DNA of 64,000 nt, from the NCBI GenBank assembly GCA_013398055.1, contig VZRS01014433.1:19836-83835 (forward strand), in the 5' to 3' direction. This DNA comes from Ifrita kowaldi (Eukaryota; Chordata; Aves; Passeriformes; Cinclosomatidae). The notes below the pieces were generated by a model. That model ran no database searches. It was not told where the DNA came from and was given only the letters and a program-made list of their open reading frames with translations. Each line of letters opens with the position of its first letter. Position 1 is the first letter of the stretch. Both the position numbers and the translations under genes were made by a program. Positions 9,721 through 20,300 of this stretch are shown piece after piece.

Positions 9721-11399
9721 CAAACACACGGGGAGAGGCCGGCCCTGTCTCTCCAGAGGTCCTGTGGCAGGAGGGTGGGACACGGCGGGCACAGGAGGAT
9801 GAGGTGAAGTGCCCGAACCACAGGGCACATCAGCAGCAGAGCAGAAAACAAATCTCCTTCCTCCCAAGCTCTTTGTCTGTCCCGAGTTCAGAGCAGGATT
9901 CTTGCTGGTACTGCTTCCCATTTTCCCCTCCACGGTCCTTTGGCAACAAAGAAAGGGTTGGAAGCCACCTCCCGTGTCTTGATCACACCAAAGCCACTCC
10001 AGGGCAGAGAAAGGATCAGAACCAGGTGGGATGCAGCCATAAAGGGGTCATCTTAGCACCTGATCTGACAGAAAATCCAGTTTCTTTGCCATGTTTTTAC
10101 AGGATTAATCCACCCTCAGCTGCACTGAACCTGCTCAGGCCACAGCCAGGCCCGGTGCCAGGGGTACCTGAGGAATCAGCAGCTGTGGAGATGGAGCGAG
10201 CAGAGGCAGGGACCAGCCCACCCCTCTCCACAGGGGCTGGCACCAGAGCTGAGCTGGGACATCAAACCAAGCACAGAGCTAAGAAAAAACAACAAACCCG
10301 GTTCCATCCGACTGCTGCTACTCAGAGCGTGGGACGGGAGCCACTGCTCCGCCCTGGGGCTTCCTGACATCCTTCCTCCAAAGCACCTGAAGCTTGTGGG
10401 GATTTGCCTGGTGGGACGTAGGGGGTGGGCACGAGGAACAGCAGCATCACACAGCATCTCCTGGGGGTTCTGGGGGTTCCGTGAGCAGAGCTGGGGAGCC
10501 ACCAGCCCATGAGGCTGATCCCATGGAAGGGCCACAGCACCTCACGGCTGAACTTGGAGAGCAGAAGGAAATGGGTCGGGAAGGACAGCTGCCCTCTAGG
10601 ACAGGGTTTCCGGATCTTTCATTCAAGTTGGATGTCCAAAAGGAAAGCCTGAAGTTCAGCAGGAGCTGCCAGCACTACCAACCTCGTTGTCTCTGCCTGT
10701 CTCCTGCCCACCTTAGTCCCAGTCCCGGGTTTAGAGGGAACCCTCCTGCACCAAGCTCACCCCAGACCTCTGGGGAATAGAACAGCTCTTGCCACGGACA
10801 GATCTAAGCTGCCCACAGGTGTGTCACCACCCCCATGGCTGGTGTGACACCACGTGCTCTGGACACTCTGCTCCCATCGAGGTGATGGCTGAAATTCCAC
10901 GTTTCTCTCTTCCTGCACCCTCCCACCCAAAGCCAAACCCTGCTCCGAATCCGCTGTCCCTGAGAGCGTTTCCCTTTGCCTCCTGCTCATTTAGTTTGGC
11001 TCCTGCCTGGATGCCCACAAAGCCTTGACTTTCCTGCTGCCTCAGGGCTGCTCCAGCAGTTTCCTCCAGAGGCAAAGGGGTGCATTCAACAGAGCCATAA
11101 AATCCCAGCGACTCTCTGGGCACGGGGCCTAATCCAACTCCCAGGGAGAAGGAGCAGGAGGAGGAGGAGGAGGGTTATTCTCTCCGAGCCAGGGGGGCTG
11201 AGGGAAAAGGCAGGAGGAGGGTCTGGGACAGTGGCACTGCCATCCTGGTGCACCTCTTCCGAGGTCAGCACTGGGAAGGCAGTGAATGGTAAATGCCTTT
11301 TCCGCTCCATGGATGCCCCCTTGTTCCCTTTCATGTTTTCTCAGTGCTACCTTGTGCTTCCTAAGCAAGCCATAAATTCAGTCATATGGGTTTTCTCTG
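9721..11399. other. Unannotated stretch
   Basis: GC-rich DNA with frames up to 219 codons (9708-10367, plus), none with a domain. No repeat family is recognised apart from the GGA microsatellite listed separately. Confidence 0.4.
11149..11173 (+). repeat. (GGA)n microsatellite
   Basis: Imperfect run of gga/agg units (gagaaggagcaggaggagga onward). In translated frames it produces poly-Arg or poly-Leu. Confidence 0.85.
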
Positions 11400-12060
11400 T
11401 CCTCCTTTTTTTTTTTTTTTGACATCCATTTAATGACTTTTCTCTTTAATATATGGCAGGCATTTTCCTTCTAAAATACCTGAGGTTTAGGACAGGTAGT
11501 AAATGGAGACCTCTCACAGAACCACTGGCCCAGAACCCAGTCTTATTGGCACTTAGAAAAGGAGATCCATTTTTCCCTCTCTGCTCTTCAATTAGCTGCA
11601 ATGTTTGCCTTTAAAACATAAAATTAGAAGCCTTTTTTGGAGGCACAAAGCAATATTATACTGCAGAGCACATTTTTATTCTCCCCTCCCTGCTACCAGT
11701 TCAGCACAGCAGATATATGAGACAGCTGGTTCCTAGGCACCGCTCTCTTCTGAAGATTTAGGGTCCAACTCGCAGTTCCTGTGAAAATAATGACCTCCCT
11801 TGCTCTTTGTAGGCCTGTGCTTGATCCTGCCCATATTAGCAGGACCTTTCAGGTCGAGCTCTACAGGATTTAGTGCTGGAGAGCAGGCAAATCTCTCATA
11901 GTCTGTGCAGCTGAGCCATTCAGTGAAAATACCGGTCAGGAGCTGCTGCTCGGTCCTGCCAGGACTTCTCACGTATCTGAGAGCTGCTTTCCCGAGGAAC
12001 AGCTTCACACAGTCACTCCCACCCACCCAGATGTCTTTGCACTGAGGAACCAAAAAACAG
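11400..12060. promoter_or_regulatory. Candidate noncoding element (CNE-like block d)
   Basis: Starts with a poly-T run (about 11405-11420) and continues as repeat-free, AT-rich sequence to about 11750, then mixed sequence to 12060. A 106-codon minus-strand frame (11733-12053) is the most protein-like in this part, with balanced composition and a starting Met. It shows no known domain, and I see no flanking splice sites, so coding status is unresolved. Codon-substitution analysis across birds would decide between an exon and a noncoding element. Confidence 0.3.
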
Positions 12061-12629
12061 GGGTGGGGAAGACTCTGGGCATGAGTGACACAGGGATTGA
12101 GATCTCAGGGATGCAGGCTGGGTCTGATGCAGCCCCTTCAGCCCTGACTCGTGCCCAGACCCAACCAGGGGTAGCCTCAGCCCTCACCACGACAAATCCC
12201 TGCGTCGGGAGCCACATCCCGAGCACCAGAGCGCTGCTCACAGCCCACAGATCACAGGGTGGCCCCTCCTGGTTATAAAGACCAGAGCACAACTTCAAGC
12301 TCCTGCTGAACTCAAACACACAAAACCCTCCCCACTCTGGTCCCCCCTTTTCTACCCCCAGCCCAAAGAGCTCGGAGCCCATCCCTACTCCAGGTAGGCA
12401 GCTTCAACTCAAGCTCCAGCAGCTGATGCTGTCGGCTCTGGAGATCTGTGCTTTGGCTGCTGGGAGGCTGCACAGCCCAGTCACGGCCACCCAGACTTTT
12501 GTAAATCTCCAGCCGTGTGCTGTTACAAAGGTGAAGCCAACCCAGCTCAGAGGAACAACTCGACTGGTTGTGCTCATGATATCCAGCTGGTCCATGCCAT
12601 TCTCCTCCTGGCATCGGCCTTGCTGTCAC
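12061..12629. other. Unannotated stretch
   Basis: Mixed DNA. No exon, repeat family or RNA gene is recognised. Confidence 0.4.
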
Positions 12630-12960
12630 AAATTCATAAATAAACACGATCTAAGACAAAAAGCAGCTAACATTCGTATTTTCTTAAAGTGGTTCAAATC
12701 AGCCACAGCACAGGAGAGTGAAAAATACCCCGGGATGGCAGCTATTGATCTCAAGAGGCCGTGAATTGTGCTCCATGTTGGATCAAAGGGGAGCAGGGAG
12801 CAGGGAAGAGCCACTTTCTCCAGCACACATCGATGATTTTCCAGATGTCTCTTGTGGGAAATAATGGCACTCAGCACTGTTAACAAAAAGCAGCCAAATC
12901 ACAGGAAAGGGAGGCTTGACTCTTTTATCTCACTGGTGTTACTCATCCATCTCTAGAGCA
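12630..12960. promoter_or_regulatory. Candidate noncoding element (CNE-like block e)
   Basis: AT-rich, non-repetitive DNA with an ataaataaac word near 12637 and tattgatctc near 12743. Texture resembles the other candidate elements but is weaker. Confidence 0.22.
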
Positions 12961-14399
12961 AGCTGATAGCAGAATGACTGATTCCGAATTTACAGGAAAG
13001 AGGAAAAAAGTCAATGAAACCACTAAGACGGAGCAGCAGAGGTACCTGCCCAGTAATCCTGTCCCCGCCCTCAGCGCCCATCCGCCTTCCCGAGCTGCTG
13101 GGACACCGGGCAGAGAGCAGCACAGGCAGGGCAGCAGAGCTGCAGCTGCTGGAGCAGGGCCCCAGTGTTCCTAGAGAGCCCCCCACGACAAAAGATGATG
13201 TTACTTTGATATTCACCAGCTTCAAGTAGCCAAAATAATCCCTTTCCCTTCCTAAAAGAATTTCCCAGGATACAAAAAAAAGCTGATTTTCCTTAGTTTT
13301 TCTGTATTTTTACTACATTTCGGGTGCTGTCGCCTCTTTAGCCTGAAGTGTCAGGAGGGGACACGTCTGACAGACAGAACACCAAACCAAAACACGGGAA
13401 AACCTGGGGGTGTTCGAAGTGGCCGAGCCTGAGATTTGCAACAACACGAATCCTTAGAGTCCCCCACCAAGCCCCGCCGGCCCTGGGCTCCTCCACCACT
13501 TGCTCTCTTCTACCAGCACCCGAATATTTGTTCCCAGGGAGTGGGAGGTGTTTTGTGGTGTGGATGCTCCAGGAACCCTTCTGGAAGCCGGGGACTGGGG
13601 CTGGGTCGCCCGGGAATGCTGGGCTGGGTGGCTGAGGTGGCTCCTCTCGGCCCTTCTCCACATCTGACATAAAGCAGGTGTGGTGCCCTGCCCCTCCCAA
13701 GCCGTTTGAAGCTCCACCAAGTGCTCCAAGCCCCCCTGACTTTGCTGGATCCAGAGGAGCTTTTCCTTGATCCTCCAGCTCTTCTCTGGGAGGAGATGAC
13801 AAAGGCAGCTGAGCTCAGCCCGAGTGGCTCAAGTCACACACAGGCAGCGAGAGAAAAAGGGACTCGGTTTTAGGGGCGATGAAGCAGAGCTGTCCTCCTT
13901 GTCCTCACCCAGATTTGTGAGGGTCCAGCACTTCTCCGTCTCTATTCAGGAGCCTCAAACTGGCGGCAGAGGCATAAATTTAGGTTTGCCCCTCCAAAGC
14001 CTCAGTGAGGAGCTCGACATTCAAGAGCTCGTTGAAAAAACATGGGATTTGTGTGTGTGTGAACGCTGCTCCCTGGCACGTCTGAGGAGCTCCAAGGTTT
14101 CCACTCCCTCTGAGTTGTTTCAAAACTATGCGTTTTCCCCAAAACCGTTCACCCAAACCAAAACAAAACAAGCGGGCTGTTTTCTGTCAAAGTCTCAAAA
14201 ACACCAACCCCGCTGCAAGACATGTCTTAAGAATCCCTCAATTAATGAAAATGTGAAATCCGAGGGTAAAAGAAAAATCTTCAGGAAAACCGAGGAGCAG
14301 TTTAAAACAACTCCTTCAGGAAAGAGAATTTTAATTAAAAATAATATCCTGGTGGATAATTTATGTTTCTACCTGAAGATTTAAATTGCAGAAGCAGCA
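12961..14399. other. Unannotated stretch with one 186-codon frame
   Basis: Contains a 561-bp open frame on the plus strand (13824-14384). It is Lys/Ser/Thr-rich and has no domain, signal peptide or membrane segment that I recognise. Nothing suggests a promoter or terminator for it. I treat it as a chance frame but record it because it is one of the longest that is not driven by a repeat. Confidence 0.35.
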
Positions 14400-15560
14400 A
14401 AAAGGATTTTTTTAAACGCCACCAGCATCCGAGAGTGGAAAACACCAGATTTCAAATTCATGTATTCTATATTTGAACATCTTGTTTCTATTTAACAGAA
14501 AAGGCCTTTTTTTCTCCGGATTTTTCTCCTTTTTTTGCCGTTTTTTTCCCCTTCCTTTATTTTTTTTTTTTTTAACCCAACATATAATTCATCCTAATAT
14601 ATTACAAATGGCACACTGAAAGAGCATGCCCGGAAAATATTAATAATTGAATTCAAATGAGTTTTCCCTAAGAGTCTAGAATGGAGGGGAGAAATTCTTA
14701 AACGTATTTGTGAGGGGAAAACGAGGAGGGGAAAAAAAAATCATCGAAACAGAGAGATTTTTCCAGGCGCTCTGAGAAACGAACAGGGCTGTGTGGAGTC
14801 TCCCCGAGCATGACAGAAGAGGGATTAAAGCAGGTGACACTTTGAACTTAGCTTAGATAAGTGACCCTCAAAATCAACAGTCCAAAAGTTTAGTACACAG
14901 ATTCCCTGGACACGTCTAGTCGGGTCTGCGTCAAAACCTTCCCGACTTCAGTAAGTCAAATTAAAATAAAGAAGACAGGTTGCTCGGGTTATCTCCTCCT
15001 ATTGTTTTAGCCACTTATTAGCGCTAATGGACAATTAGTGGCCGGCGCAGATATTTTCTGCAGTACGAGGCAAAGGGGAGAGTTCTTTGTTTGCTTCTGT
15101 GTGCGGGGAGAGCTCATCTGCGGTCGAATGTATAAAAATAGCAGCCAGCAAAGAAGTGTGAAAGACACCGGTTAAACAGCCCGATTTCCAATTTCCAGAG
15201 AGGAATATAGTTGAAAACAGATCCATCGACGGAGTTTTAAGAAATCCTCCCGATGCACTTGGAGCACAAGGAAGTCTGCACTTTATAAACAACCAAATAT
15301 ATGCTCAGGATAAAAGGCGAGGCTTTTTGAACTCCTAGCTGGCGTGTTAGGAAGACCTTTAATGACATTAGCAGTTCTTCAAACCCAGAAAGGCCACGTT
15401 ATTTCTGATCCTATATGGTCACCACATGTAGCTTTATAAAGAGGGGGAGAGAGAGAGCGAAAAAAAAATCCTCTCTTCATGCCAATAAATAACTTGCCAG
15501 AAGAGAAAATATTTACCGCTGCTTTTCAAAATTCTTTACGCGTGCAGTAAAATCCTCCTC
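14400..15560. promoter_or_regulatory. Large AT-rich candidate enhancer block flanking CpG island 3 (CNE-like block f)
   Basis: More than 1 kb of AT-rich, repeat-poor DNA without useful reading frames, directly next to the CpG island at 15.6 kb. It contains homopolymer T runs (about 14560-14573), an ATTAGCGCTAAT palindrome (15017-15028) followed by caattag, attgttt (SOX-type) near 15001, and TTTATAA words at 15282 and 15433. This is the strongest promoter-proximal regulatory texture in the window. Its function and target gene are not determined. Confidence 0.45.
15017..15028. promoter_or_regulatory. Palindromic paired homeodomain-type site ATTAGCGCTAAT
   Basis: A perfect 12-bp palindrome with two outward TAAT cores four bases apart (GCGC between them). 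A third ATTA lies a few bases downstream (acaattagtgg). Paired TAAT half-sites are the classic layout for cooperative homeodomain binding. Actual binding is inference. Confidence 0.35.
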
Positions 15561-15589
15561 GGAGAAAATGAGCCCGTAAAGAAACCCAA

Positions 15590-16700
15590 GGCGTTTCCTC
15601 CGAGCACTAGCGGGGCCGCCCCGCGCCCCTCCGCGCCCCGCTCCGCAGCCCTTTAGTCCCCCCCCTCGTTAACACCTCGGGCTTGGGGCGCTTCCCAGCG
15701 CCGGGGAGGGATCCGGGATGCGCCGAGAGGAGCAGACACGGCGGATGCAATAAAAACCATCGGCAGAATAATAAGAATAACAATAAGGGTGATACCTGGC
15801 ACTAAGCTGCGCGCTTTGCCTCCGCCGCCCGGCGCGCAGGCAGGGCCGGCTCGTGCTCCGCGGAGGCGCTGCTGGCCGTGAGCAGGAGATATTAATGAAG
15901 TTATAATTGAGGGATAACAGACCCGGCAGCACCTTCCGTGCTCGGGCGGGCTCGCTCGCTTCCTTAAGCGGCGAAATTAAGCCGGGCTTTAAAGCGAGAG
16001 GAGCGTTCCTCCCCCGCCGAGCCGAGGGTTCGGGCGGAAAAGCTGAAATTCCGCGGCTCCGAGCAGCGGGACGGAGCATCCCAGCCCATCCCGCGCAGCA
16101 TCCGCGGAGCGAGCGGCGGCTCCGCGCCGCACGGCCGGGGCTTTGCGCCTTTCAGGGAGATCAATGGTTTGTTTCTGTTTGGGGGGAACGCTTTCAAACA
16201 AACACACAATAAATCACCTCCGGCTCCCGGCCCGGCTGCTCGCGGCCCGCGGAACCGCGGCGGCAGCTCCGCTCCCTCTCCATTCCTGTGCCCCTGCGAG
16301 GGAATTTTAACATTCAGACAGCGGGGTTTGATACTTTCCCCAAAGCTCTCGCCCGCTCTGTTTTCCCTTCTTGCTCCAAAAATGCATTTTCTAATCACGC
16401 TGCAGGTTTTTTTCTGCATTTCCCCACTCCTAAATGGGTCAGATAAGTTGTGATTTTTTGGGGGGGGTTTTTTGTTTGGTTTTTTTGTTTGGTTTTTGTT
16501 TCTGTGCACGTGTAGTTCAGGGGTTTAAATTATTATTATAAAGAAAAGAAACCCCTCGAAGGACCCCAGCATAAACCCAGCCGTATTTTAGCCCCGGACC
16601 GCATCTTTCCCAAGCGGTAAAGTCCAGTGGGGAATTCACTCGCTGCCGCCGCACGGGCAGCTCGAGAAACTGGATTCTGAGAGAAAAAAACCCCAACAAA
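15590..16700. promoter_or_regulatory. CpG island 3 (putative promoter)
   Basis: A GC- and CpG-rich island of about 1.1 kb, densest at 15600-16300, with an AT-rich conserved-looking block to its left and a 41-N gap to its right. On the minus strand, cttagtgccag followed by gtatcacc (near 15790-15810) could be a splice donor of a GC-rich first exon, but no partner acceptor was found. Frames through it (15669-16079 minus, 15907-16212 plus, 15964-16509 minus) are Ala/Arg/Pro-rich and domain-free. A developmental-gene or lncRNA promoter is plausible. Confidence 0.5.
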
Positions 16701-16787
16701 CAAACCCCTGATCCGGCAGAAAACTTTATCCTGGCACTCAGACTGTTTTCCGTCGAGTAATTCACCAGCTCGTCTTGGTACAAACGG

Positions 16788-16828
16788 NNNNNNNNNNNNN
16801 NNNNNNNNNNNNNNNNNNNNNNNNNNNN
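16788..16828. other. Assembly gap (41 N)
   Basis: A run of 41 unknown bases begins after caaacgg and ends before gggggagtaaat. G-rich flanks next to a CpG island suggest GC-related sequencing dropout. The true missing length may differ from 41 and could hold exon sequence. Confidence 0.97.
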
Positions 16829-17880
16829 GGGGGAGTAAATATACGTAACGAATTGAACAAAAAATTTAGGTAAACTGGGGAATTTTTGACCGTGCAAATA
16901 AACTCTGAGGGCAATGGTGTGGCAGAGGGGCCTGTCATCCCTACGAGCTCACAAACAGTTGCAGTTTCCCCCTTTTTCCGCCGTATCCAGCTCTAAAGAC
17001 TCTGCTCCAGGGCGGAATTTGGGGGAGGACGGCGGCTCTGGAGAGGAGAGACCCCGGCACGCCCGGTGGGTGACAGCACCCAGGCGCACACCACGAATAA
17101 CTTTAACTTCTTCATTTTCTAGTTATTATTTGCCCGTTCCATTTTTATTCGCCCTGAACTCCAACCCTCTCATTTGGAGCCGCTCTCCCCACGGCTGGCT
17201 GGACACAGGTTTGCTTTTGGCCTCTGTGCTCTTGGCTCCTATAAAGTACTTACATTCCTATAAAATAATAGTAATAATAATTATTAATAATATTATCCTT
17301 TCCTTGACAGAGGCACGGCACAGTCCGTGTGTCCATCCTGCCGAGGCAGGAGCGCCCTGCTCCATCCCCGGCAGCTTCCCATGGTGGAATCCACTTTTCC
17401 TGAGGAATTTACAAACTCAAGATATCCCGTGCCAGGCTTTTTCCGTTTAATATCGCACAAACCTAAAGAAGGGGATGTCCCAAAACTTGGCACTTCGAAC
17501 GCTGCAAGAGTTAAGATTGTCTAAAGTTCTTTGCAGAAGCACTAATTACCCAAATAATAAATATTCCATTTATCCTCACGGTCTCCTACGTTTGATTTTG
17601 TTTGGGGGTTGTTCCTGTTCGTTTTTCGCTTGGGTGAAAGGGATTCAGCCCCAGCTGAGGTGACCGACCCGAGGGCTGGGAAGCCTTCACGGGCAGAGCG
17701 CCCCGTTCCTTCCCAAATCCCAGTTCAGCCCAGCAAACTCTTCAGCTCCTCTCCAGGAACAGGAAAAAGGGAGAAAAGCGCTTTGCCAAGCTATTCGCAA
17801 GCGCACTTCAAAATAAATGAGTTGCCTACTAAAACTTAATGTTATACAAGATGTCTATTTGTCTATATTAGATTTTAAGC
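16829..17880. promoter_or_regulatory. Mixed AT-rich stretch between CpG islands 3 and 4
   Basis: Repeat-free sequence with AT-rich islands (for example taataataattattaataa near 17270 and gcactaattacccaaataat near 17538). It probably belongs to the same regulatory neighbourhood as its two flanking CpG islands. No exon is recognised. The frame at 16914-17450 (178 codons, plus) has no domain. Confidence 0.25.
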
Positions 17881-18203
17881 AGCTGTTCGCATGCTCAGAT
17901 CCGCTCCCCCTCCCGCGAATTTCACCGAAGAGGGGGAAAGCAAAGAGATAAAACAGAGCGTTGTTTATTTTCCCGGCTGCTCGGGGCTCCCCTCTCTGCG
18001 CTGCGCTGGAGCGGAGCCTCCGCGCTCAGCCTGCGCGGAGCGGGCTCTGCGCACAGCCAGCGCTTTGCCCGGAGCCGCCTTTAAATCGGTTCTTTGTTCG
18101 CTTAAGAAAAACAAAAACAAAAAAAGAAGAAAGACAGAAAGAAAGACAGAAAGAAAGACAGAAAGAAAGACAGAAAGACAGAAAGACAGAAAGAAAGAAA
18201 GAA

Positions 18204-18267
<64 letters not shown>

Positions 18268-18640
18268 AAAAGAAAGACCGAGAGTCGGGAGATGGGGGAA
18301 AACCAGACAAAAGAGGAGCGCGGGGGTCCGCGCCCCCCCGGCCCGGCCGCCTCTGTCTGGCCTTATCGAAAGGCAGCGCGAAGAGGAGATAATTCGGGCC
18401 GTGAGAGCGGGGTGGTTTGGGGTTGGATTGGTTTTTTCCCCCCTCCCGCCCGTCGGGGTGGCTGCGGGGACCCCCCGCCCCACAGCCGCGCTCCCGTCAC
18501 TGCGGTCCCCAGCTCAGCCGGGCCGTCAAAAAGGGAAAAATCCGAAATTTCCTCTCTGAGAAACGAGTTTTACTGTTAGAAACGGCGCGGTTTGCCGGGG
18601 AGCCGCGGGTCGCGGAAAGCGACTCCCCCCTCCAAAACCC
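17880..18640. promoter_or_regulatory. CpG island 4 (putative promoter), interrupted by a GAAA repeat
   Basis: CpG-rich sequence occurs at 17960-18090 and again at about 18300-18610, split by a pure purine microsatellite. It contains GC-box-like words and ccttatcg. The frames through it owe their length to the microsatellite. With island 3 it forms a double-island layout typical of developmental-gene promoters, although no start site or coding exon can be assigned. Confidence 0.45.
18124..18279 (+). repeat. (GAAA)n / (GACA) purine microsatellite
   Basis: About 155 bp of gaaa units, with interspersed gaca units in the left half and nearly pure gaaa in the right. The plus strand is almost entirely A and G, so triplex or slipped structures are possible. 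It causes Lys/Glu/Arg-repeat frames on the plus strand and Phe/Leu/Ser-repeat frames on the minus strand. Those frames are not genes. Confidence 0.97.
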
Positions 18641-19060
18641 ATCCCCAAAATCTCGCCCCATTTCTCATCACAACGCTCCTTTCTCAGTCTGTCTTTTCCT
18701 CATTCCCTTTCCATGTCTGTGGGACAAATCCGCTGGGAATCCCAGCTCCCAAACTCCTGCACCTCGCTCCCAGGATCAGCACGAGCTGCACATACCCCAT
18801 CCACACACGTTTCCTGCCGTGTCCAGCTATTCCACCCCGATTTTCTCCGCGCTTTCTCCATCCCTCATTAATCTCGCTTGCCAATTTAAACCGCTTCCCT
18901 TCTGCTGCACGGATTTGTTTTTTAATTTTTTGGATTTTTTTTTTTTTTTTTAAGGAAAGATGTATTTTCCAAGCTCCTTGGAGACAGCACCCGGTCTCGC
19001 CCTTCCCATCCCCTCCAGTTTTTCGCTTGGCAGGATGGGACCCCTAAAATTCTTCCCCCT
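18641..19060. other. Unannotated stretch with poly-T
   Basis: Mixed sequence with a long T run (about 18930-18951). No repeat family or exon is recognised. Confidence 0.4.
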
Positions 19061-19850
19061 CATTGTTCGATAATTAGAGAGCCGAGGTCTGTCGGGAGGG
19101 GTAATAGGGTTTTTTTTTTATTAAACCGACTGACATATCAAGGAGGGGCTGGCGAGGGGAAGATAAACTTGATAAAAAGACACACAGGCCCTTCTTCGAG
19201 GTTTTAAATATGTTTGCTGGAAGCCAAAATCCTTTGCTTTTTACTCGGGAAAAAAAAAAAGAAAAAACACCAACAAACCAAACAACTATAAGCGGGAGGT
19301 TAATAGCTTAAGTGAGAAACTCGGGCAAGGAATGCAGGATCGACTCCCTCCCCCCATTAATAGCCCTAAACGACTTTACATTTTTATACCCCGAGCCGAG
19401 TACTCAAGAACTCTGAGAGTGTTTGTAAGACTAGAAAGATCTATTGAGAGACTTTCTTTTTTCTTTTTTTTCCTTTTTTTTTTTTTTTTAATAGCGCATT
19501 AATGTTTCCCAAGACTTCATATTAACTCGAGAATCACCGAAGGTCGATTTGTAAGTGTCTGGACACTATAAAAGTGTTTGTAAAGCAGAGTCAGTTGCGT
19601 GCATTAAAATAAGGAGGTTCCTTTGTGAGATTTCATGCCAGGCCAGGAGCCCTTTTAAATGCTATTCAACTGCCTCATTAGAAGGAGCTAACAGGAGTCA
19701 GGCCTCCTCTTTAACCCCCCTCCCCCCGTGTCCTCCCCTCAAATCAGCCCTTTAATACATAGACTGGCAGATTAGGGGCTTTTAAAAGCTGCCTCTGTCC
19801 CGGATAGCCGGTTTCCTATCCTGCTATTGTGACAGCTCTTCCCCGCCATC
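19061..19850. promoter_or_regulatory. AT-rich candidate enhancer block (CNE-like block g)
   Basis: About 800 bp of AT-rich, non-repetitive DNA with A and T homopolymers (19250-19266, 19455-19490) and several taat and gata words (gataaacttgataaaaag near 19161, cattaatagccctaaa near 19356). It has no coding frame of note. It sits between CpG island 4 and the small CpG-rich segment at 19.9 kb. Enhancer status is inferred. Confidence 0.4.
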
Positions 19851-20000
19851 AATTACATCCCACCCCAGCTGCCCACTCCTCCCGCCCTCCGCAGAGCCCC
19901 TCCAGCGGCTCCCCGAGGGGCTGAGCCCCGGCTGCCCCGCGCCTCTCCCCGGGCATCGCTCCTGCCCTCCTCCCTCCGGCCCCGAGCAGCGAGGTGAGCA
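19851..20000 (+). promoter_or_regulatory. Short CpG-rich segment ending in a consensus splice donor
   Basis: A GC/CpG-rich segment of about 140 bp that ends gcgag followed by gtgagc, a near-consensus 5' splice site with the intron starting at 19994. It could be a noncoding first exon read on the plus strand. The in-frame sequence just upstream holds a stop and no ATG, so if it is an exon it is probably untranslated. The minus-strand frame across the same bases (19853-20194) has no domain. Confidence 0.25.
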
Positions 20001-20133
20001 TCCCATCCCTTCCCTTTCCCTCTCAGGCCCGCCAAAAAAATTAAAAATAGTATGGCCGGCCCCGAAAATCCGTTTCCGAATAGATTAACAACCCCTCCTG
20101 TGTTAACACCAGCTCTGTTCTTTTTCTTATTAG
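19994..20133 (+). other. Candidate 140-bp intron
   Basis: The donor GAG/gtgagc (19991-19999) pairs with the acceptor ttctttttcttattag/A (ending at 20133). The acceptor has a good pyrimidine tract and an upstream gttaac that could serve as a branch point. Splicing would place ATGG of the next exon after gag, a purine at -3 and G at +4, and open a 36-codon frame ending at TAG. Vertebrate introns of this length exist, but two good-looking sites 140 bp apart can arise by chance. Confidence 0.15.
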
Positions 20134-20300
20134 ATGGAGGAGATGAAGGAGGCGGTGGGGGGGAAGCTTGGTCACCGTTATCTGCGCTCCACATGTTCTC
20201 TGTGGGTATATATAAAATATAGCAATGGAGTCCCCTTTAAGTAGTCCTTTTATGACTTGTTTTAACAGAAAACACAGAAGAAGCCAATGTTTGATATTAC
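20001..20300. promoter_or_regulatory. Candidate noncoding element with TATA-like box (CNE-like block h)
   Basis: Repeat-free sequence with a TATATATAAAAT word at 20207-20218 on the plus strand, which could act as a TATA box for a start near 20240. No downstream gene is recognised. The block continues the texture of the element to its left. Confidence 0.25.

Noticed and set aside
9384..9851. 155-codon Leu/Cys-rich minus-strand frame resembling a membrane protein
   Set aside because: Overlaps AT-rich candidate noncoding DNA with poly-A, so hydrophobic codons arise from composition. No domain.
13824..14384. 186-codon plus-strand frame
   Set aside because: No recognisable domain, no promoter or splice context, and composition like the surrounding DNA. 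Kept only as a note within the unannotated stretch.
15425..15433. Possible SRF CArG box in tcctatatggtc
   Set aside because: Only five A/T bases between CC and GG. The consensus needs six.
17891..18559. Lys/Glu/Arg-repeat and Phe/Leu/Ser-repeat frames
   Set aside because: Direct translation of the GAAA/GACA microsatellite and its complement.
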